Shown here: positions 62,887 through 64,000 of the stretch, piece by piece | Position numbering within the stretch: the first letter of the stretch is position 1 | Layout of the letters: every line of letters begins with the position of its first letter | Position numbers and translations under genes: made by a program | The notes under the pieces: generated by a model | What the model was told of the DNA's origin: nothing | Seen by the model: only the letters and a program-made list of their open reading frames with translations | The model's database searches: none | DNA from: Koleobacter methoxysyntrophicus | GTDB lineage: Bacteria > Bacillota > Thermosediminibacteria > Koleobacterales > Koleobacteraceae | Direction: 5' to 3' | NCBI RefSeq assembly: GCF_017301615.1 | Contig: NZ_CP059066.1 | Location: forward strand, 1,967,001 to 2,031,000 | Length of the DNA stretch: 64,000 nucleotides

Positions 62887-63700
62887 GATTATAAAAAATG
62901 CTTTAAAGGAAGATTTAGGAACTATAGGGGATATAACTACGGATAATCTTATAAGCGACGACATTATAGTTGAGGGTGAGTTTGTATCAAAAGAAGAAGG
63001 CATATTAGCAGGCATAGAGATTGCCGAACGGGTTTTTAATATTATCGGTAATGAAAAGATATTACTTTCATGGGAAATAAAAGATGGTGAGAAATTCCTT
63101 CCCTATACGGTTATAGGCAAGATAAAAGGCCCTGCCTTATATATTTTAAAAGGAGAAAGGGTTGCCCTTAATTTCCTTCAACGGCTGTCAGGTATTGCTA
63201 CAAAAACCCGTATTTTAAGTAAAATGATCGGGGACTATAGATGCAGAATTACGGATACAAGGAAAACTACCCCCGGTTTAAGGGTTTTAGAAAAGTATGC
63301 GGTTTTTATAGGAGGAGGGGTTAATCATAGGTTCGGTCTATATGATGCCGTATTAATAAAAGATAATCACATTAAGGCCTGTGGTGGAATCTATAAATGC
63401 GTAACTAAGCTGAAGCACACCCTGTCTCACGTAAATAAGATTGAAGTAGAAGCTGAGACTTTGGAAGATGTAGAAGAAGCTTTAAAAGCCGGAGCCGATA
63501 TAATTATGTTAGATAATATGGATATTGAGACTATGAAAAAGGCAGTAGCAATGATAAAAGGGAAGGCAGTAATTGAAGCTTCGGGGAATATAAATGAATA
63601 CAACTTAAAGGAAGTGGCAGCTGTTGGTGTCGATTATATATCAATCGGTGCTTTAACCCATAGTTATAAATCTATAGATATTTCATTGAAATTTAGATAG
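62858..63700 (+). CDS. nadC: Nicotinate-nucleotide pyrophosphorylase NadC
   Basis: About 280 residues. NALKEDLGTIGDITTDNLI, LQRLSGIATKTR, TDTRKTTPGLRVLEKYA (quinolinate and PRPP binding) and VEVEAETLEDVEEAL-type barrel motifs, with IMLDNM near the end. It converts quinolinate and PRPP to nicotinate mononucleotide. I prefer TTG 62858 (MKLQQHIIDE), seven bases after GAGGGGTG; GTG 62849 lies within that site. Overlaps nadB by 29 bp. Confidence 0.95.
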   Translation: MKLQQHIIDEIIKNALKEDLGTIGDITTDNLISDDIIVEGEFVSKEEGILAGIEIAERVFNIIGNEKILLSWEIKDGEKFLPYTVIGKIKGPALYILKGERVALNFLQRLSGIATKTRILSKMIGDYRCRITDTRKTTPGLRVLEKYAVFIGGGVNHRFGLYDAVLIKDNHIKACGGIYKCVTKLKHTLSHVNKIEVEAETLEDVEEALKAGADIIMLDNMDIETMKKAVAMIKGKAVIEASGNINEYNLKEVAAVGVDYISIGALTHSYKSIDISLKFR

Positions 63701-63723
63701 CCGAGAACAGCATGTGAATTTGG

Positions 63724-63751
63724 AAACCTATCCCAAGAACCGGATAGGTTT
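63724..63751 (+). terminator. Hairpin after nadC
   Basis: AAACCTATCC and GGATAGGTTT form a perfect ten-base stem with an eight-base loop, 24 bp after nadC. Only three T follow, so termination may be partial. Confidence 0.65.
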
Positions 63752-63833
63752 GACCACCAACGGCTCCGCAATCCCTGGAAGATACAGCTCCCCAGTAATC
63801 TTCAGAACCCTGTTGAACGGGAATACCCAGCTC

Positions 63834-63844
63834 GGCTCTCCGCC
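63834..63844. repeat. Fragment of the MITE-like repeat family
   Basis: GGCTCTCCGCC, the reverse of the GGCGGAGAGCC core block found at 20749 and (reverse) 32211, is preceded by GAACGGG and AGCTC similar to that family. Only a short match, so tentative. Confidence 0.35.
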
Positions 63845-63850
63845 ATTTTT

Positions 63851-64000
63851 TTAAAAATCATCGATTACCGTATGGGCTATATTTGTAGAGTGATCTCCGA
63901 TCCTTTCCAGGTTGCTGATAATGTCGAGATATATAACCCCAGAACTAGGATAACATAAACCTTTGTTCAACCGTTCAATATGATGCATCCTCAGGCATTC
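63851..64000 (-). CDS. PhoU-domain protein, C-terminal end (Na/Pi cotransporter-like)
   Basis: Fifty codons on the minus strand, open to the window edge and ending at TAA 63851. The residues HIERLNKGLCYPSSG and DIISNLERIGDHSTNIA are the last helix of a PhoU domain, as in PhoU itself or at the end of NptA-type Na/phosphate cotransporters. The spacing with CYPSSGVIYLDI is closer to the cotransporter type. It converges with nadC. Confidence 0.8.
   Translation of the reverse strand, partial: ECLRMHHIERLNKGLCYPSSGVIYLDIISNLERIGDHSTNIAHTVIDDF

Noticed and set aside
63760-63830. Possible riboswitch or RNA element after nadC
   Set aside because: The stretch has short GC-rich blocks but no fold I can match to a known riboswitch; part of it resembles the dispersed repeat family.

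Overview
The window looks like chromosome from a strictly anaerobic, endospore-forming member of the Clostridia (Bacillota); I cannot name the genus. The grounds are an NAD-linked [FeFe]-hydrogenase set, a complete six-gene Rnf complex in the order C-D-G-E-A-B, the mre/min/rod/spoIVF gene cluster typical of spore-forming Firmicutes, tiny YjcZ-type sporulation proteins, a NiaR-regulated NAD operon, strong Shine-Dalgarno sequences and many GTG/TTG starts. Composition is fairly AT-rich and even; I see no prophage, no intact insertion sequence and no CRISPR array.

Layout. 1-5.4 kb: end of a soluble multi-subunit [FeFe]-hydrogenase operon (NuoE-like, HndB-like, a NuoF-GltD fusion, HydA). 5.4-10.2 kb, minus strand: a secreted NEW3-domain protein with an ABC-2 exporter, then an ECF sigma factor and a membrane protein that is probably its anti-sigma factor. 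10.2-14 kb: seventeen copies of CAAT, a chemoreceptor pseudogene with an internal deletion, and a copper-exporting ATPase with a CsoR-like operator. 14.3-19.4 kb: rnfCDGEAB. 19.6-38.4 kb: a long plus-strand cell-envelope cluster (NusG-II protein, Gx transporter, DUF4321, maf, radC, mreBCD, PBP2, minCDE, an FtsA-like protein, rodA, an M23/M50 pair like SpoIVFA/FB, radical SAM protein, DUF2344, RNase G).

38.4-41 kb: small proteins, including two that share a hydrophobic motif, a 49-residue membrane protein, an ORF remnant, tRNA-Leu(CAA) and an XRE regulator. 41.2-45.5 kb: L,D-transpeptidase, a second ECF sigma factor with a zinc-finger anti-sigma/DUF4349 protein, and a SIMPL protein. 45.6-52.4 kb: polA, coaE (apparently an ATT start), a lytic transglycosylase, nicotinate phosphoribosyltransferase and an oligopeptide-binding lipoprotein. 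52.4-53.7 kb: a sigma-A promoter, a tRNA-Leu 5' half, intact tRNA-Leu(GAG) and two YjcZ-like genes. 53.7-64 kb: a CheY-like regulator, cysteine desulfurase with ThiI, a ZIP transporter, a zinc-ribbon protein, PBP1A, niaR-nadA-nadB-nadC, and the end of a PhoU-domain protein.

How it fits together: the hydrogenase moves electrons between NAD(P)H, ferredoxin and H2, and Rnf couples ferredoxin oxidation and NAD reduction to an ion gradient, so the first 20 kb holds much of the redox economy of a fermenter or acetogen. The middle is the elongasome and division-site machinery. NAD supply is covered by de novo synthesis (nadABC) and salvage (nicotinate phosphoribosyltransferase). Items most worth a second look are the NuoF-GltD fusion, the CAAT microsatellite, a dispersed MITE-like repeat family, the ATT start of coaE, the tRNA half-gene, and the small-protein families that lie below usual ORF size limits.
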